A stretch of 64,000 nucleotides of DNA, from the NCBI RefSeq assembly GCF_025244845.1, contig NZ_CP104264.1, positions 682,001 to 746,000 on the forward strand. The letters run 5' to 3'. Below are positions 40,345-49,158 of the stretch, piece by piece. A program made the position numbers and the translations under genes. How positions within the stretch are numbered: the first letter of the stretch is position 1; the number at the start of each line of letters is the position of its first letter. Source of the stretch: Arthrobacter sp. zg-Y1171 (GTDB lineage Bacteria > Actinomycetota > Actinomycetes > Actinomycetales > Micrococcaceae). The notes below the pieces were generated by a model. The model was not told the origin of the DNA. It did no database searches and saw nothing but the letters and a program-made list of their open reading frames with translations.

Positions 40345-42537
40345 ATGAAATTCTGTCCCGAATGTGGGAAACAACAAGAACCGGGGGGCCGGTTCTGTGC
40401 GGAGTGCGGGTATGCCATAGGTGCCGCGCCCGCTTCTGCAGCCTCCGCGCCGGGTACGGAACCTGCCGCCCATCCCGCAGCACCAACCGCCGGATCGGTG
40501 GAAGACCGGCAGCTCGCCGCAGTCGGGGCAGGTCAGCACGGTTACGGCCAGCCCGGCCAGCCCGGCCAGGCCTACGGCCAGGGTGGGTACGGTCAGCCGA
40601 CCCAGCAGCGTCAAGAGCAGCAGTATCCGGGTAACCCCGGCTACGGCCAGGCCCAGGCGCAGGCTTCCTCCGGCACCAAGCGTCCGTCCCCCTTTGCCGG
40701 GGTTCCGGTCAGCGACTACGTCCGGGACGGCATCGCGTTCCTGGCCCTCTTCGCCTCGCTGTTCATGACGTGGACCATCAGTACGAGCAGCTACGACGAC
40801 GGCACCAAAGCCGGTGCCCGCGTCGACGTACTGCTGATTACCCTCCTGAGCATCCTGTCCCTGGGCATCAGCTACCTGTGGCGCGGCGGCGTCTTCGGCC
40901 CGACGGTCGGCTACCGGAAAATCCAGGACATTCGTCTACTGGCCAACCTCCCGTACATCATCCTGGTGCTGGTGTACTTCGTCATGAGCCTGGTATCGGG
41001 CTTCGGGGATGACAGCTACCGCTACCTGGGCGGCGCCGTCGCCGTCGGACTGGCCGGTGCCCTCCTCGCTGCACAGCCCCGGAAGGGTGAAATAGCCCCG
41101 GGCGACGTCGATCATGCCCGCCACCGGCGCTGGCTGTTCGTCATGCTGGGCATTGCGGGCTTTGCCGCAGTCGTCACCATCGTGCAGATCATCCTGTTTG
41201 TTATGGACGCGCATGACTACTACACAGGCGCCGGAGCGTGGCTGTTCCTGATTGCGCAGATTGTTGCTGCGCTCCTTGCAGTAGGGGTCCTGGGGCTTGT
41301 TGCCCTGAAGGTCTTCCGCGGCTCCGACGCCTGGCGCTTCGCCGGTGCGGCACTCGGTGTGGGCGCGGCTTTCCTCACCATGCTGGCACTCATGGGTGTG
41401 GATTCACTTGGGGAGGGCTTCTTCCCGGGGGTTGCCGGGTTCTCCACCTTCTTCTGGATGGCCTTCGGCGCTGCGGTTTCCGCTCCGTCCGTCGCCCGCA
41501 CCACGCACCGGACCGCAGTTGCCCCTGCGGACCGGCTCACTGCCCTCCGACCCCTGCTGCTCCTGACCCTGATCCTGGCGTCGGCCCTGGCCGTCTTCAT
41601 GGTGGTCGGGCTGGTGCAGACCCTGTTGGAGGACCTCGACGGCGTCGCCACGTGGTCCGTGGGCCTGGTCCTTGCGCTCCTGCTGGTGGCTGCCACCGTA
41701 GTGGTCCGGAAGCTTGCCGCCCGTGACGAGCGGTCCGCCTTCGTGATGGGCAGCGTGTATGCGGGTGCCCTGTTTGTCCTGTCGCTGATCCTCATGATCC
41801 TTTTCGAAGTCCAGGACCTGGATTATTCGACGACGCGCACCGCGCCGTTGCCGATCGGAACGGTCATGTCCCTGATCATGGTGCTGACCTGGGTTATGCC
41901 CTTCGCGGTTCTGGCCGTGCTTTGGCTGGACAAGGCTGCGCGGGCACACTTCAAGTCGCTGCCCGCTTCCGGAAACTCGGGCACCGGTTTCGCCTTTGAA
42001 GGGGCTCCGGCCCGGGCACAGGTTCCCGCCATTCCGACGCCGGCCACTTTCGTCGGGGCTCAGCAGCCGCAGTTCCCGCAGCAGGGCCAGCCCGCTGGAC
42101 AGCCCGTTCAGCAGCAGGCACCGGTTCAGCCCCAGCAGCAGGCGCCGGTTCAGCCCCAGCGGGCTCCCGTGCAGGAACCGGTGGTGGAACAGGCTCCCGT
42201 CCAGGCGCCCCAGCACGCAGCTCCCGTCCAGGAACCCGTGCAGACTGCGGTAACCGAGTCGCCGGACCAGGACCAGGACCCGGACCAGGGCCAGGACCAG
42301 GACGAGGAAGTGTCCGAGGACACCGTTCGGCGTACGCCGGCCGCTGACCCGGATGCCGCCCTCCTGGCCGAAGCTGCCGATCCGGCCACACCCCTGGTCC
42401 GGCTCCAGGAGCTGGCTACCCACCCGCGGGCCCGGGTAGTCGTGGCAGCCAACCCGTCCACCTACCCGGCACTGCTGACCTGGCTGAGCCAGCTCGGCGA
42501 TCCGGCCGTGAACGAGGCGCTGGGCCGCCGTCGGTAA
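40345..42537 (+). CDS. Multi-span zinc-ribbon protein with C-terminal LRV-like domain
   Basis: The 730-aa protein begins with a zinc ribbon (CPECGKQQEPGGRFCAECG), then a Gly/Gln/Tyr-rich linker (QPGQPGQAYGQGGYGQ), about eleven membrane segments between residues 130 and 550, a cytoplasmic low-complexity region with QQAPVQPQQQAPVQPQ and DQDQDPDQGQDQDEE repeats, and a final domain of about 60 residues with LVRLQELATHPRARVVVAAN and LTWLSQLGDPAVNEALGRRR. That domain is the same as in the small protein at 34152-34460. The function is unknown; the zinc ribbon and repeat domain suggest a scaffold at the membrane. Confidence 0.7.
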   Translation: MKFCPECGKQQEPGGRFCAECGYAIGAAPASAASAPGTEPAAHPAAPTAGSVEDRQLAAVGAGQHGYGQPGQPGQAYGQGGYGQPTQQRQEQQYPGNPGYGQAQAQASSGTKRPSPFAGVPVSDYVRDGIAFLALFASLFMTWTISTSSYDDGTKAGARVDVLLITLLSILSLGISYLWRGGVFGPTVGYRKIQDIRLLANLPYIILVLVYFVMSLVSGFGDDSYRYLGGAVAVGLAGALLAAQPRKGEIAPGDVDHARHRRWLFVMLGIAGFAAVVTIVQIILFVMDAHDYYTGAGAWLFLIAQIVAALLAVGVLGLVALKVFRGSDAWRFAGAALGVGAAFLTMLALMGVDSLGEGFFPGVAGFSTFFWMAFGAAVSAPSVARTTHRTAVAPADRLTALRPLLLLTLILASALAVFMVVGLVQTLLEDLDGVATWSVGLVLALLLVAATVVVRKLAARDERSAFVMGSVYAGALFVLSLILMILFEVQDLDYSTTRTAPLPIGTVMSLIMVLTWVMPFAVLAVLWLDKAARAHFKSLPASGNSGTGFAFEGAPARAQVPAIPTPATFVGAQQPQFPQQGQPAGQPVQQQAPVQPQQQAPVQPQRAPVQEPVVEQAPVQAPQHAAPVQEPVQTAVTESPDQDQDPDQGQDQDEEVSEDTVRRTPAADPDAALLAEAADPATPLVRLQELATHPRARVVVAANPSTYPALLTWLSQLGDPAVNEALGRRR

Positions 42538-42563
42538 CCGGCCCTTAGTAATAGGTATGAAGC

Positions 42564-42614
42564 GGCGGCCGACGTCGTTGGTACGGGTTATCACTGCCAA
42601 CGACGCCGGCCGCC
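42564..42614 (+). terminator. Long terminator hairpin
   Basis: GGCGGCCGACGTCGTTGG (42564-42581) pairs with CCAACGACGCCGGCCGCC (42597-42614), 17 of 18 positions, followed by GGCCTTTAA. It lies 26 nt after the zinc-ribbon gene and ends its transcript. Confidence 0.78.
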
Positions 42615-42654
42615 GGCCTTTAACTTCCACCCGCTCAAGGATTCAGGGGCGCTC

Positions 42655-43710
42655 ATGAAAAACTCCGCAGGCCCTGGCGCGAAGCGGCGTGCAGCAGCCG
42701 GCATCGTGGGGGCCGCAATACTGCTCTCCGGGTGCTCGACCGCCCCTGCCGCGGGACCGCCGTCGGGCAGTACGACGACGGCGTCGGCGGCCAGCCCCGA
42801 TCCCACCCCGAGCCCAACCCCCACGCCGTTACCGCCCCGGCCCTCGGGCTGGCTCGCGGAGGTAACCGGCGACGCCGGACGCCTGGCTATCCTCGGTGAC
42901 TCCTTCGCCGCGGGAGAGGGGGCCGGCGATTACCAGCCTGCGGTACCCGGCGTCCGGGATTCCTGCCACCGCAGCCTCCACCCGCCCGCTGCGGAACTGT
43001 TTGCCCCGCAGAACATCGCGAACCTCGCATGTTCCCGGGCCACCACCGGGCACCTGACCGCTCCGCAACGACTGGCCGCCCTGGATCCCGGAGCCGGACC
43101 GACTACCGACCCCGGCACGGTCCCGGCGCAGCTGGAGCAGCTGCAGGGCTTCGAACCGACCTTGGTGGTGCTCTCGGTGGGCGGCAACAACCTCGACTTC
43201 GCCGGAATCCTGCAGGCCTGCCTGCTGGAAACCACTCCCTGCAGCGATGACCCGCAGCTGGCCGCCCACGCGGCGGAGCAGCTGTCCGGCCTCGAGGCCG
43301 ACCTAATGGACGCCTATGCCAGCGTCGCGACGGCCGTCCCTGCTCCCGTGCTGGTGCTTCCGTACCCCCAGCTTTTCGATGAGCCAGACGGCGACTGCGG
43401 CCGGCTCAGCACGGAGGAGCAACGCTTCGGCCGGGACCTCATCAATGACTTGAACGCCGTCATCCGGTCCGCCGTGGACAGCTCCTCCGCGCCGAACGTC
43501 TACTACGTGGACGCCGTCGAACAGGCCCTGGCCGGACACGGCGCCTGCAGCCCGGAACCGTTTGTCCATGCCGCGGATGTCTCCGGGCTGCTGCAGGCCG
43601 CCGATTCGGTTACCGCCAGCCAGGAGCTGCTGCACCCCACCTCTGCGGGCTACCGTGCCATGACGGCGGAGCTGGTCCGCTGGGCCGCAGGGCACCCCGT
43701 GCCGCAGTGA
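42655..43710 (+). CDS. SGNH/GDSL-family hydrolase lipoprotein
   Basis: The 351-aa protein has a signal peptide with lipobox (AAILLSGCST), a Thr/Pro/Ser-rich spacer, and an SGNH hydrolase core: block I LAILGDSFAAGEGAGDY (catalytic Ser), block III LSVGGNNLDFAG, and block V LHPTSAGYRAM (catalytic His). Six cysteines in the mature part (for example DSCHRS, LACSR, QACLLETTPC) suggest disulfides outside the cell. It probably hydrolyses an ester in lipids, wall polymers or extracellular substrates. It is transcribed alone after a strong terminator. Confidence 0.85.
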   Translation: MKNSAGPGAKRRAAAGIVGAAILLSGCSTAPAAGPPSGSTTTASAASPDPTPSPTPTPLPPRPSGWLAEVTGDAGRLAILGDSFAAGEGAGDYQPAVPGVRDSCHRSLHPPAAELFAPQNIANLACSRATTGHLTAPQRLAALDPGAGPTTDPGTVPAQLEQLQGFEPTLVVLSVGGNNLDFAGILQACLLETTPCSDDPQLAAHAAEQLSGLEADLMDAYASVATAVPAPVLVLPYPQLFDEPDGDCGRLSTEEQRFGRDLINDLNAVIRSAVDSSSAPNVYYVDAVEQALAGHGACSPEPFVHAADVSGLLQAADSVTASQELLHPTSAGYRAMTAELVRWAAGHPVPQ

Positions 43711-43795
43711 GCCGCATCACGGCAAAGCCCGGCGGCTGCGTAATACTAGGACTGCCGGCAAGGACGCCGGCCAGCAACGAGAGGACGGTCGCACC

Positions 43796-44602
43796 GTGAC
43801 GGAACCCCCGCAGCAGACCCAGGCATTCGCAGGATTCGCCACGCTCCGGGTGAGCGAGGGAGCGGACCGGGTCCACGTCCAGCTGCACCGGCCCGAGGTC
43901 CGCAACGCCATTGACGCGGCCATGGTGAAGGAACTGCATGCGGTCTGCGCCGAACTGGAGCGGCAGCCGCGGGTCCTGATCCTCTCCGGTACCGAGGCCG
44001 GCGGAAAGGGGTTCTTTGCCTCCGGGGCGGACATCACCGAGCTGCGCGAACGCCGCCGCGATGACGCCCTGGCCGGCATCAACTCCGGCCTCTTCACCCG
44101 GATAGCCGCCCTGCCGCTGCCGGTCATCGCCGCACTGGACGGATTTGCCCTGGGCGGCGGAGCGGAACTGGCCTACGCCGCGGACTTCCGGCTGGGCACA
44201 CCACGGCTGAAGATCGGCCAGCCCGAAGCAGGGCTGGGAATCATGGCGGCTGCCGGAGCCACCTGGCGGCTGAAGGAGCTGGTGGGGGAGCCGCTCGCCA
44301 AAGACATGCTGCTGGCCGGACGGATCCTGTCCGGGGAGGAAGCACTGGCCGTCCGGCTGATCACCGAACTCCACCACCCCGCCGGCCTGCTGGCCGCCGC
44401 CCACGCGCTCGCGGACCGCATCACCGCCTCCGATCCGCTGGCCCTCCGCCTGACCAAAGCGGCCTTCGCCGCCCCGCGGGAAGCGCATCCGCTGATCGAC
44501 AACCTCGCCCAGGGAATCCTCTTTGAATCCGAGGCCAAGTTCGACCGCATGCAGGACTTCCTCGACCGCAAGGAGAATTCCCGTGGCCCTCGAGAGCGCT
44601 GA
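43796..44602 (+). CDS. Enoyl-CoA hydratase/isomerase family protein
   Basis: The 268-aa protein has the crotonase oxyanion-hole segments FFASGADITEL and LDGFALGGGAELAYAAD, and the catalytic Glu in KIGQPEAGLGI. The second catalytic Glu of classical hydratases (in the LAMEM segment of rat crotonase) is Asp here, in EPLAKDMLLAG. It hydrates enoyl-CoA to 3-hydroxyacyl-CoA, or may act as an isomerase. GTG 43796 is the start; TAATACTAG lies upstream as a likely -10 region. Its end overlaps the next gene by 20 nt, an evident two-gene operon for beta-oxidation or aromatic-CoA breakdown. Confidence 0.86.
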   Translation: MTEPPQQTQAFAGFATLRVSEGADRVHVQLHRPEVRNAIDAAMVKELHAVCAELERQPRVLILSGTEAGGKGFFASGADITELRERRRDDALAGINSGLFTRIAALPLPVIAALDGFALGGGAELAYAADFRLGTPRLKIGQPEAGLGIMAAAGATWRLKELVGEPLAKDMLLAGRILSGEEALAVRLITELHHPAGLLAAAHALADRITASDPLALRLTKAAFAAPREAHPLIDNLAQGILFESEAKFDRMQDFLDRKENSRGPRER

Positions 44603-45455
44603 CACCGGCACCGTTCCGGCACGGGTAGGGGTGCTGGGCGGCGGACGCATGGGAGCAGGTATTGCCCACGCCTTCCTCCTGGCCGGAGCGGAGGTGGTGG
44701 TGGTCGAACGGGACCGGGAAGCCGCCGACGCCGCCCGCACCCGGATCGCCGGGTCCCTCGCCAAAAGCGTGGAACGCGGGGATACGGACGCAAGTGCCCA
44801 AGAGCTCGCCGACCGTGCAGCCTTCGCCGTGGATTACGGACAGTTTGCGGTCTGCGGCCTGGTGGTGGAGGCGGTACCGGAGGACTTCGCGCTGAAGTCC
44901 GCGGCCCTGCGCGCTGTGGAGGAACAGCTTGACGACGGCGCCTGGCTGGCGACCAACACGTCCTCGTTGTCCGTGGACCGGCTGGCTGCGGGTTTGAAGC
45001 GGCCGGAGAACTTCTGCGGCCTGCACTTCTTCAATCCCGTGCCGTCTTCCCGTTTGGTGGAACTGGTCCTCGGCGCCCGGACGTCGGAGCAGCTGGCCGC
45101 CAGCGCACAGGAATGGATCGAAGCCCTGGGCAAGGCCGCCGTCGTCGTCCGCGATGCGCCCGGCTTCGCGTCCTCCCGGCTCGGCGTCGCCATTGCCCTG
45201 GAGGCCATGCGGATGGTCGAGGAGGGGGTGGCGTCCGCCGAGGATATCGACGCCGCCATGACGCTGGGCTACCGCCATCCCACCGGCCCGCTGCGCACCA
45301 CGGACCTGGTGGGACTGGACGTCCGGCTGGGGATTGCCGAGTACCTGCACTCGACACTGGGGGACCGCTTCGCGCCGCCGCAGATCCTCCGGGAGAAGGT
45401 GGCCCGCGGCGAACTCGGACGGAAGACCGGGCAGGGTTTCTTCAGCTACGAATAG
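44583..45455 (+). CDS. 3-hydroxyacyl-CoA dehydrogenase (3-hydroxybutyryl-CoA type)
   Basis: The 290-aa protein has the NAD loop VLGGGRMGAGIAHAFLLAG, the VVEAVPEDFALK segment, the catalytic region NTSSLSVDRLAAGLKRPENF and GLHFFNPVP with the active His, and the C-terminal GYRHPTGPLRTTDLVGLDV domain. GTG 44583 is the start, with AAGGAG 6 nt upstream. It oxidises the product of the upstream hydratase to 3-ketoacyl-CoA, which a thiolase such as that at 20169-21353 could cleave. It meets the nucleoside hydrolase gene tail to tail with a 14-nt overlap. Confidence 0.9.
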   Translation: MALESADTGTVPARVGVLGGGRMGAGIAHAFLLAGAEVVVVERDREAADAARTRIAGSLAKSVERGDTDASAQELADRAAFAVDYGQFAVCGLVVEAVPEDFALKSAALRAVEEQLDDGAWLATNTSSLSVDRLAAGLKRPENFCGLHFFNPVPSSRLVELVLGARTSEQLAASAQEWIEALGKAAVVVRDAPGFASSRLGVAIALEAMRMVEEGVASAEDIDAAMTLGYRHPTGPLRTTDLVGLDVRLGIAEYLHSTLGDRFAPPQILREKVARGELGRKTGQGFFSYE

Positions 45456-46485
45456 CTTCGCCCGGAGCCACCGTGTCCAGGAAGGTCCGGACCATGGCGG
45501 GGTGGTCCAGCGCCATGGCCACCGAAATCACCGGTGCCGGGGCGAGCAGGCCGTGCACCGTGTCCTCGCCGGCGATTCTCCGCCGGTCCACCAGGGTCTG
45601 GCCGCGGCTGTGCCCGGCAAGCTCCACCCGCACCGGGTAATCCTCCAGCACCACGGTTTCCGGTGCGGCAATCAGGCAGGCGGCACCGGCGTCGCCGATG
45701 GTCATGGGGTCCAGGGTGCCGTCATTGGCGCTCACCGTGGGAAGCGGCTCCGCGCCCAGGACACCTCCGGCCGCCCGGGTCCGGGCACCCAAGGCCAGCA
45801 GCGAACCCACGAGCCGGGCACCGGGATCCGCGGAGGCTTCCAGCTTTAGGTACTGCGGCGCATCGAGGGTCGCGAGCATAAAGACGTCCAGCCCGTACAT
45901 GGTCACGGGAACACCGCTCTCCAGCACCACTGCCAGCGCCTCGGGATCATGCCAGGCATTGAACTCGGCATGCGAGGTGGCATTACCCATCCCGGCGGAT
46001 CCGCCCATAAACACGATCCGTTCCAGCTTCCGGGCCGTGAGCGGGTAGGCCCGCAGGAACACCGCCAGGTTGGTCAGCGGGCCGATGCCCAGCAGGGTCA
46101 CCGGTTCCGGAGACTCTTCGATGGTGCGGTGCAGCAGTTCGACGGCGGCCAGGGGTGAAGCCGATGCGCTGGCGGCGGGCAGCTGCAGCCCGCCGATCCC
46201 GTTGGCGCCGTGGAAGGCGTGTGCATTGCGGGGCTCGTTGATCAGCGGCCGCTCCGCCCCGCGGGCCACCGGAACGTCCGGCCGTCCGGCGAGGTCCAGC
46301 ACGTCCAGGGTGTTGCGGAGCACCTGGTCGACGTCGGTGTTCCCGGCTACGCAGGTCACGGCGCGCAGGTCGATGCGCGGGCTGCGGGCCAGGAAGGTCA
46401 GGGCCAGGGCATCGTCCACGCCGGTGTCGACGTCGGCAATCACCGGGATGCGGCGCGGTTGATCGGGGGAGGAAGAAGAATGCAC
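45442..46485 (-). CDS. Inosine/uridine-preferring nucleoside hydrolase
   Basis: The 347-aa protein has the family calcium-binding signature PVIADVDTGVDDALALTFLA near the N-terminus, VTCVAGNTDVDQVLRNTLDV, and HGANGIGGLQLP; the later VTLLGIGPLTNLAVFL and IVFMGGSAGMGNATSHAEFN segments with the metal and ribose ligands are present. It hydrolyses purine or pyrimidine nucleosides to base and ribose. The divergent FAD oxidoreductase shares its upstream region, which contains an inverted repeat at 46516-46531. Confidence 0.9.
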   Translation of the reverse strand: MHSSSSPDQPRRIPVIADVDTGVDDALALTFLARSPRIDLRAVTCVAGNTDVDQVLRNTLDVLDLAGRPDVPVARGAERPLINEPRNAHAFHGANGIGGLQLPAASASASPLAAVELLHRTIEESPEPVTLLGIGPLTNLAVFLRAYPLTARKLERIVFMGGSAGMGNATSHAEFNAWHDPEALAVVLESGVPVTMYGLDVFMLATLDAPQYLKLEASADPGARLVGSLLALGARTRAAGGVLGAEPLPTVSANDGTLDPMTIGDAGAACLIAAPETVVLEDYPVRVELAGHSRGQTLVDRRRIAGEDTVHGLLAPAPVISVAMALDHPAMVRTFLDTVAPGEAIRS

Positions 46486-46515
46486 GGCGCCGTCTTTCGC
46501 TTAACCTGCTGGAAA

Positions 46516-46531
46516 TTACCTGACAAGGTAA
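46516..46531. promoter_or_regulatory. Inverted repeat in divergent promoter region
   Basis: TTACCT (46516-46521) and AGGTAA (46526-46531) are complementary around four bases, between the nucleoside hydrolase and FAD oxidoreductase genes. It lies 30 nt upstream of one start and 42 nt before the other, suitable for shared control. The regulator is not identified. Confidence 0.45.
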
Positions 46532-46573
46532 CCAGAGAATTAAACCCTGCGGTACTTCATGAAGGGGGAAGGC

Positions 46574-47731
46574 ATGCCGACCACGCTTCCGCGGGATACC
46601 GTCGCCGTCCTGGGCGGCGGTGTGCTGGGACTTTCCACTGCGGTGCAGCTGCTGCGCGGCGGTGCGGACGTGCTGCTGGTGACGGAAGCGGAGGTGGGCA
46701 GCGGAGCCTCCGGGCGCTCGCTGTCCTGGCTGAACGCCGGCGGCGGTTACGGCGAGGATTACTACCGGCTGCGGATGGCCGGTATCGACCGGTACCGGAC
46801 CCTGCTGGCGCAGAACCCCGGCATCGAATGGCTTGCCTTCGACGGCGGCCTGTACTGGGATGACGACCCGTTCGTTGTCGTCGAGCGGCACAACGGTCAG
46901 ACCCGGCAGGGCTACGACGCCCGGATGCTGGAACGCGAAGACGTTCCGGCAATGGTGCCCGGCGTGGACCCGGGGGTGTTGCCGCACCGGGTGCTGGTCA
47001 ACCCGGGCGAAGGCTGGGTGTCGCTCCCGCACCTGGTCCGGTACCTGGCCGAGGAATTCACGATGCGCGGCGGCACCCTGATTGAATACGCCGGCAGGTG
47101 CACGGTTACCCGCGCGGTTCCGGGCGGCGCCGGGCCCGACGGCGGCATCAGGGCGCGCGGGATCCGCACCGCCGGCGGGGAAGAATACGGGGCCGACGCC
47201 GTCGTCGTCGCCTGCGGAGCCGGCACCCCCGCAGTACTCGCCGAGGCCGGCGTCCACCTGCCCGATGCCTCCGACCCGGCCATGCTGGTGATCAGCGAAC
47301 CGGTGGACCACGGACTGCGGGCCGTGCTGAACACGCCCCGGATTTCGCTGCGCCCGCACCCCGGCGGACGGCTCGCCATGGATTCCACCTGGTACTTGGA
47401 CCGGGTGCAGCGCCTGGAGGACGGCAGCTGGAGTGTGGATCCCGAGGTGTCGGCCGAGCTGGCGGCGGAGGCGAGCCGGGTGCTGGCCGGGCATCCGGAG
47501 GTGGTGCCGCAGAGCCGGCAGCCGGGGTTGAAACCGGTGCCGGGGGACGGCGAACCGGTGCTCGGTGAGCTTGCCGCGCTGCCCGGCTGCTGGACCGCCT
47601 TCACGCACTCCGGGGCCACGCTCGGCCTGATCGCCGGGGAGCTGGTGGCCGCGGAAATCCTCACCGGCCGCCGGCACCCGCTGCTGGAACCGTTCCGGCC
47701 CGAGCGTTTCAATTTCGGTTGGGACTCCTAA
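46574..47731 (+). CDS. FAD-dependent oxidoreductase, D-amino acid oxidase family
   Basis: The 385-aa protein has the FAD-binding loop VAVLGGGVLGLSTAVQLL followed by SGASGRSLSWLNAGGG, and a C-terminal FAD segment GDGEPVLGELAALPG with TAFTHSGATLGLIAGELVA. The architecture is that of DAO enzymes such as glycine oxidase, sarcosine oxidase and D-amino acid dehydrogenase. ATG 46574 is preferred because GGGGGAAGG precedes it; an in-frame ATG at 46559 lies within that site. The substrate is an amine or amino acid, unspecified. Confidence 0.85.
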   Translation: MPTTLPRDTVAVLGGGVLGLSTAVQLLRGGADVLLVTEAEVGSGASGRSLSWLNAGGGYGEDYYRLRMAGIDRYRTLLAQNPGIEWLAFDGGLYWDDDPFVVVERHNGQTRQGYDARMLEREDVPAMVPGVDPGVLPHRVLVNPGEGWVSLPHLVRYLAEEFTMRGGTLIEYAGRCTVTRAVPGGAGPDGGIRARGIRTAGGEEYGADAVVVACGAGTPAVLAEAGVHLPDASDPAMLVISEPVDHGLRAVLNTPRISLRPHPGGRLAMDSTWYLDRVQRLEDGSWSVDPEVSAELAAEASRVLAGHPEVVPQSRQPGLKPVPGDGEPVLGELAALPGCWTAFTHSGATLGLIAGELVAAEILTGRRHPLLEPFRPERFNFGWDS

Positions 47732-47771
47732 GCCGGCGGGTTTCTAGGCTTGCCGGTTCCTAGGCCGGTTC

Positions 47772-48989
47772 CTAGGCCGGGCGCGGCGCGGCCAGCACCG
47801 GAGCGAAGGCCAGCTCCGCGGCGCCGACCAGCAGCAGTTCCGAACGCAGCGCCGCCCGGCGCAGCTGTACCCGCCGGCCCAGGCCTGCCACCGCCTCGGC
47901 GGCAACGGCGTCGGTCAGCCGCTGGGGATTGGAAGCAAACAGGGTGCCGAGGAAACCGCCCAGGACAATCGTGTCCGGATTGAAGATGTTCACGAAGTTC
48001 GTCAGCGCCACTGCCAGCTGATCCAGCTGCCGGTCCGCCTCGGCGCGGACTGCAGCGGTCTGCTGTTCGGCCATCGCCGCGTCCAGCGTGTCCTGGTCCG
48101 CACGGTCCAGGCCCAGCACCTCCAGTAGTCCGGCCAGGTTCACTTCCGTTTCCAGGCAGCCGCGCCGGCCGCAGTGGCACCGTTCACCGTCGCTGCGGAC
48201 CAGCGTGTGTCCGAGCTCGCCCGCGTAGCCGTCCGCCCCGCGCAGCGGCCTGCCGGCGACGATGATCCCGCCGCCGATCCCGCTCGCACTGCCGTTGAGG
48301 TAGACGGCATTGTCGGTGTCGACGGCGGCACCGAAGAGACTCTCGGCCACCGAACCCAGGGTGGCATCGTTGCCGGCGAAGACCGGCAGGGCCAGTGCCT
48401 CGGCCAGGGGATCGGCCAGCGGCTCGTTCCGCCAACCCAGGTGCGGTGCCAGCAGCACCTGGCCGTCGGAGGTGCGGGTGAGCCCGGGAACGGCCACGCC
48501 GACCCCGGCAATCCGGTCCATTCCGGCCAGGTCCGGAGCCATCCCGGCCAGCACGGCGCGGGTGATGCTTACCGTCTCGGCCACGCTCGGCCGGGAAACC
48601 GTGTCGTGGCGGACCCGGCGGTGTACCCGGCCGCCCAGTCCCACCAGGCCGACGGTCACGGCGTCGACGTCGGGATGGACCACTACGGCGGCCACCCGCT
48701 CGTTGGGGTGGACCAGCGGGCTGGGCCGGCCGACCCGTCCGGCGGGCGGATCCGTCTCGTAAGCCAGCCCCATGCCGGCCAGTTCGCCGACGAGGGCACC
48801 GATGGTGGAGCGGTTGAAGCCGGTAAGCCGGGTCAGGTCCGCGCGGGAGAGCTGCCCGTTCCGGTGCAGCAGGGTCAGGATGCGGGAGAGGTTGGCGGAC
48901 CGCAGGTTATCGGTACCGCGGCCTGCCGGTGCAGGGGCGCTGATAATGCCGCGTTCCACGTCTTTGTTTCCTCCCCGGTTACTGGTCAT
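47772..48989 (-). CDS. xylR: ROK-family transcriptional repressor of xylose genes
   Basis: The 405-aa protein has an N-terminal winged helix (ILTLLHRNGQLSRADLTRLT, then GFNRSTIGALVGELAGMGL) and a ROK sugar-kinase-like domain with GVGVAVPGLTR, NDATLGSVAESLFGAA, the zinc motif CHCGRRGCLE and GGGIIVAGRPLRGADGYAGE. This is the XylR layout. It is divergent from xylA, with a 169-nt region containing two CAAC/GTTG-type inverted repeats. It probably represses the xylose genes in the absence of xylose. Confidence 0.88.
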   Translation of the reverse strand: MTSNRGGNKDVERGIISAPAPAGRGTDNLRSANLSRILTLLHRNGQLSRADLTRLTGFNRSTIGALVGELAGMGLAYETDPPAGRVGRPSPLVHPNERVAAVVVHPDVDAVTVGLVGLGGRVHRRVRHDTVSRPSVAETVSITRAVLAGMAPDLAGMDRIAGVGVAVPGLTRTSDGQVLLAPHLGWRNEPLADPLAEALALPVFAGNDATLGSVAESLFGAAVDTDNAVYLNGSASGIGGGIIVAGRPLRGADGYAGELGHTLVRSDGERCHCGRRGCLETEVNLAGLLEVLGLDRADQDTLDAAMAEQQTAAVRAEADRQLDQLAVALTNFVNIFNPDTIVLGGFLGTLFASNPQRLTDAVAAEAVAGLGRRVQLRRAALRSELLLVGAAELAFAPVLAAPRPA

Positions 48990-49015
48990 CCTCCAGCCTA
49001 CCTGTCGACGTCACG

Positions 49016-49040
49016 ATTTGGTTGGGGGCGGCAACAAAAT
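49016..49040. promoter_or_regulatory. Candidate XylR operator 1
   Basis: ATTTGGTTG (49016-49024) and CAACAAAAT (49032-49040) are complementary at 8 of 9 positions around seven bases. The CAACAAA core resembles the operators of Bacillus XylR, another ROK protein. It lies 26 nt upstream of the xylR start, consistent with autorepression. Confidence 0.55.
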
Positions 49041-49095
49041 ATCCTCCGGCAGCCCGCACTGCGTGCGGGGCGGAAGCTTTTTCGTCCGGGAACCA

Positions 49096-49140
49096 TTGAC
49101 ACCGGACCGCTGCCCGAATATGTTGTTGCTTCCAACTAAT
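49096..49140 (+). promoter_or_regulatory. xylA promoter with overlapping candidate operator 2
   Basis: TTGACA (49096-49101) and TATGTT (49119-49124) have a 17-nt spacer, a near-ideal promoter for xylA. GTTG (49125-49128) and CAAC (49133-49136) with TTNGTTG-type flanks directly follow the -10, so a bound repressor would block initiation. Half-sites match those of operator 1, though the spacing differs (4 versus 7 nt). Confidence 0.68.
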
Positions 49141-49158
49141 ACTTGATCTGGAGCTATC

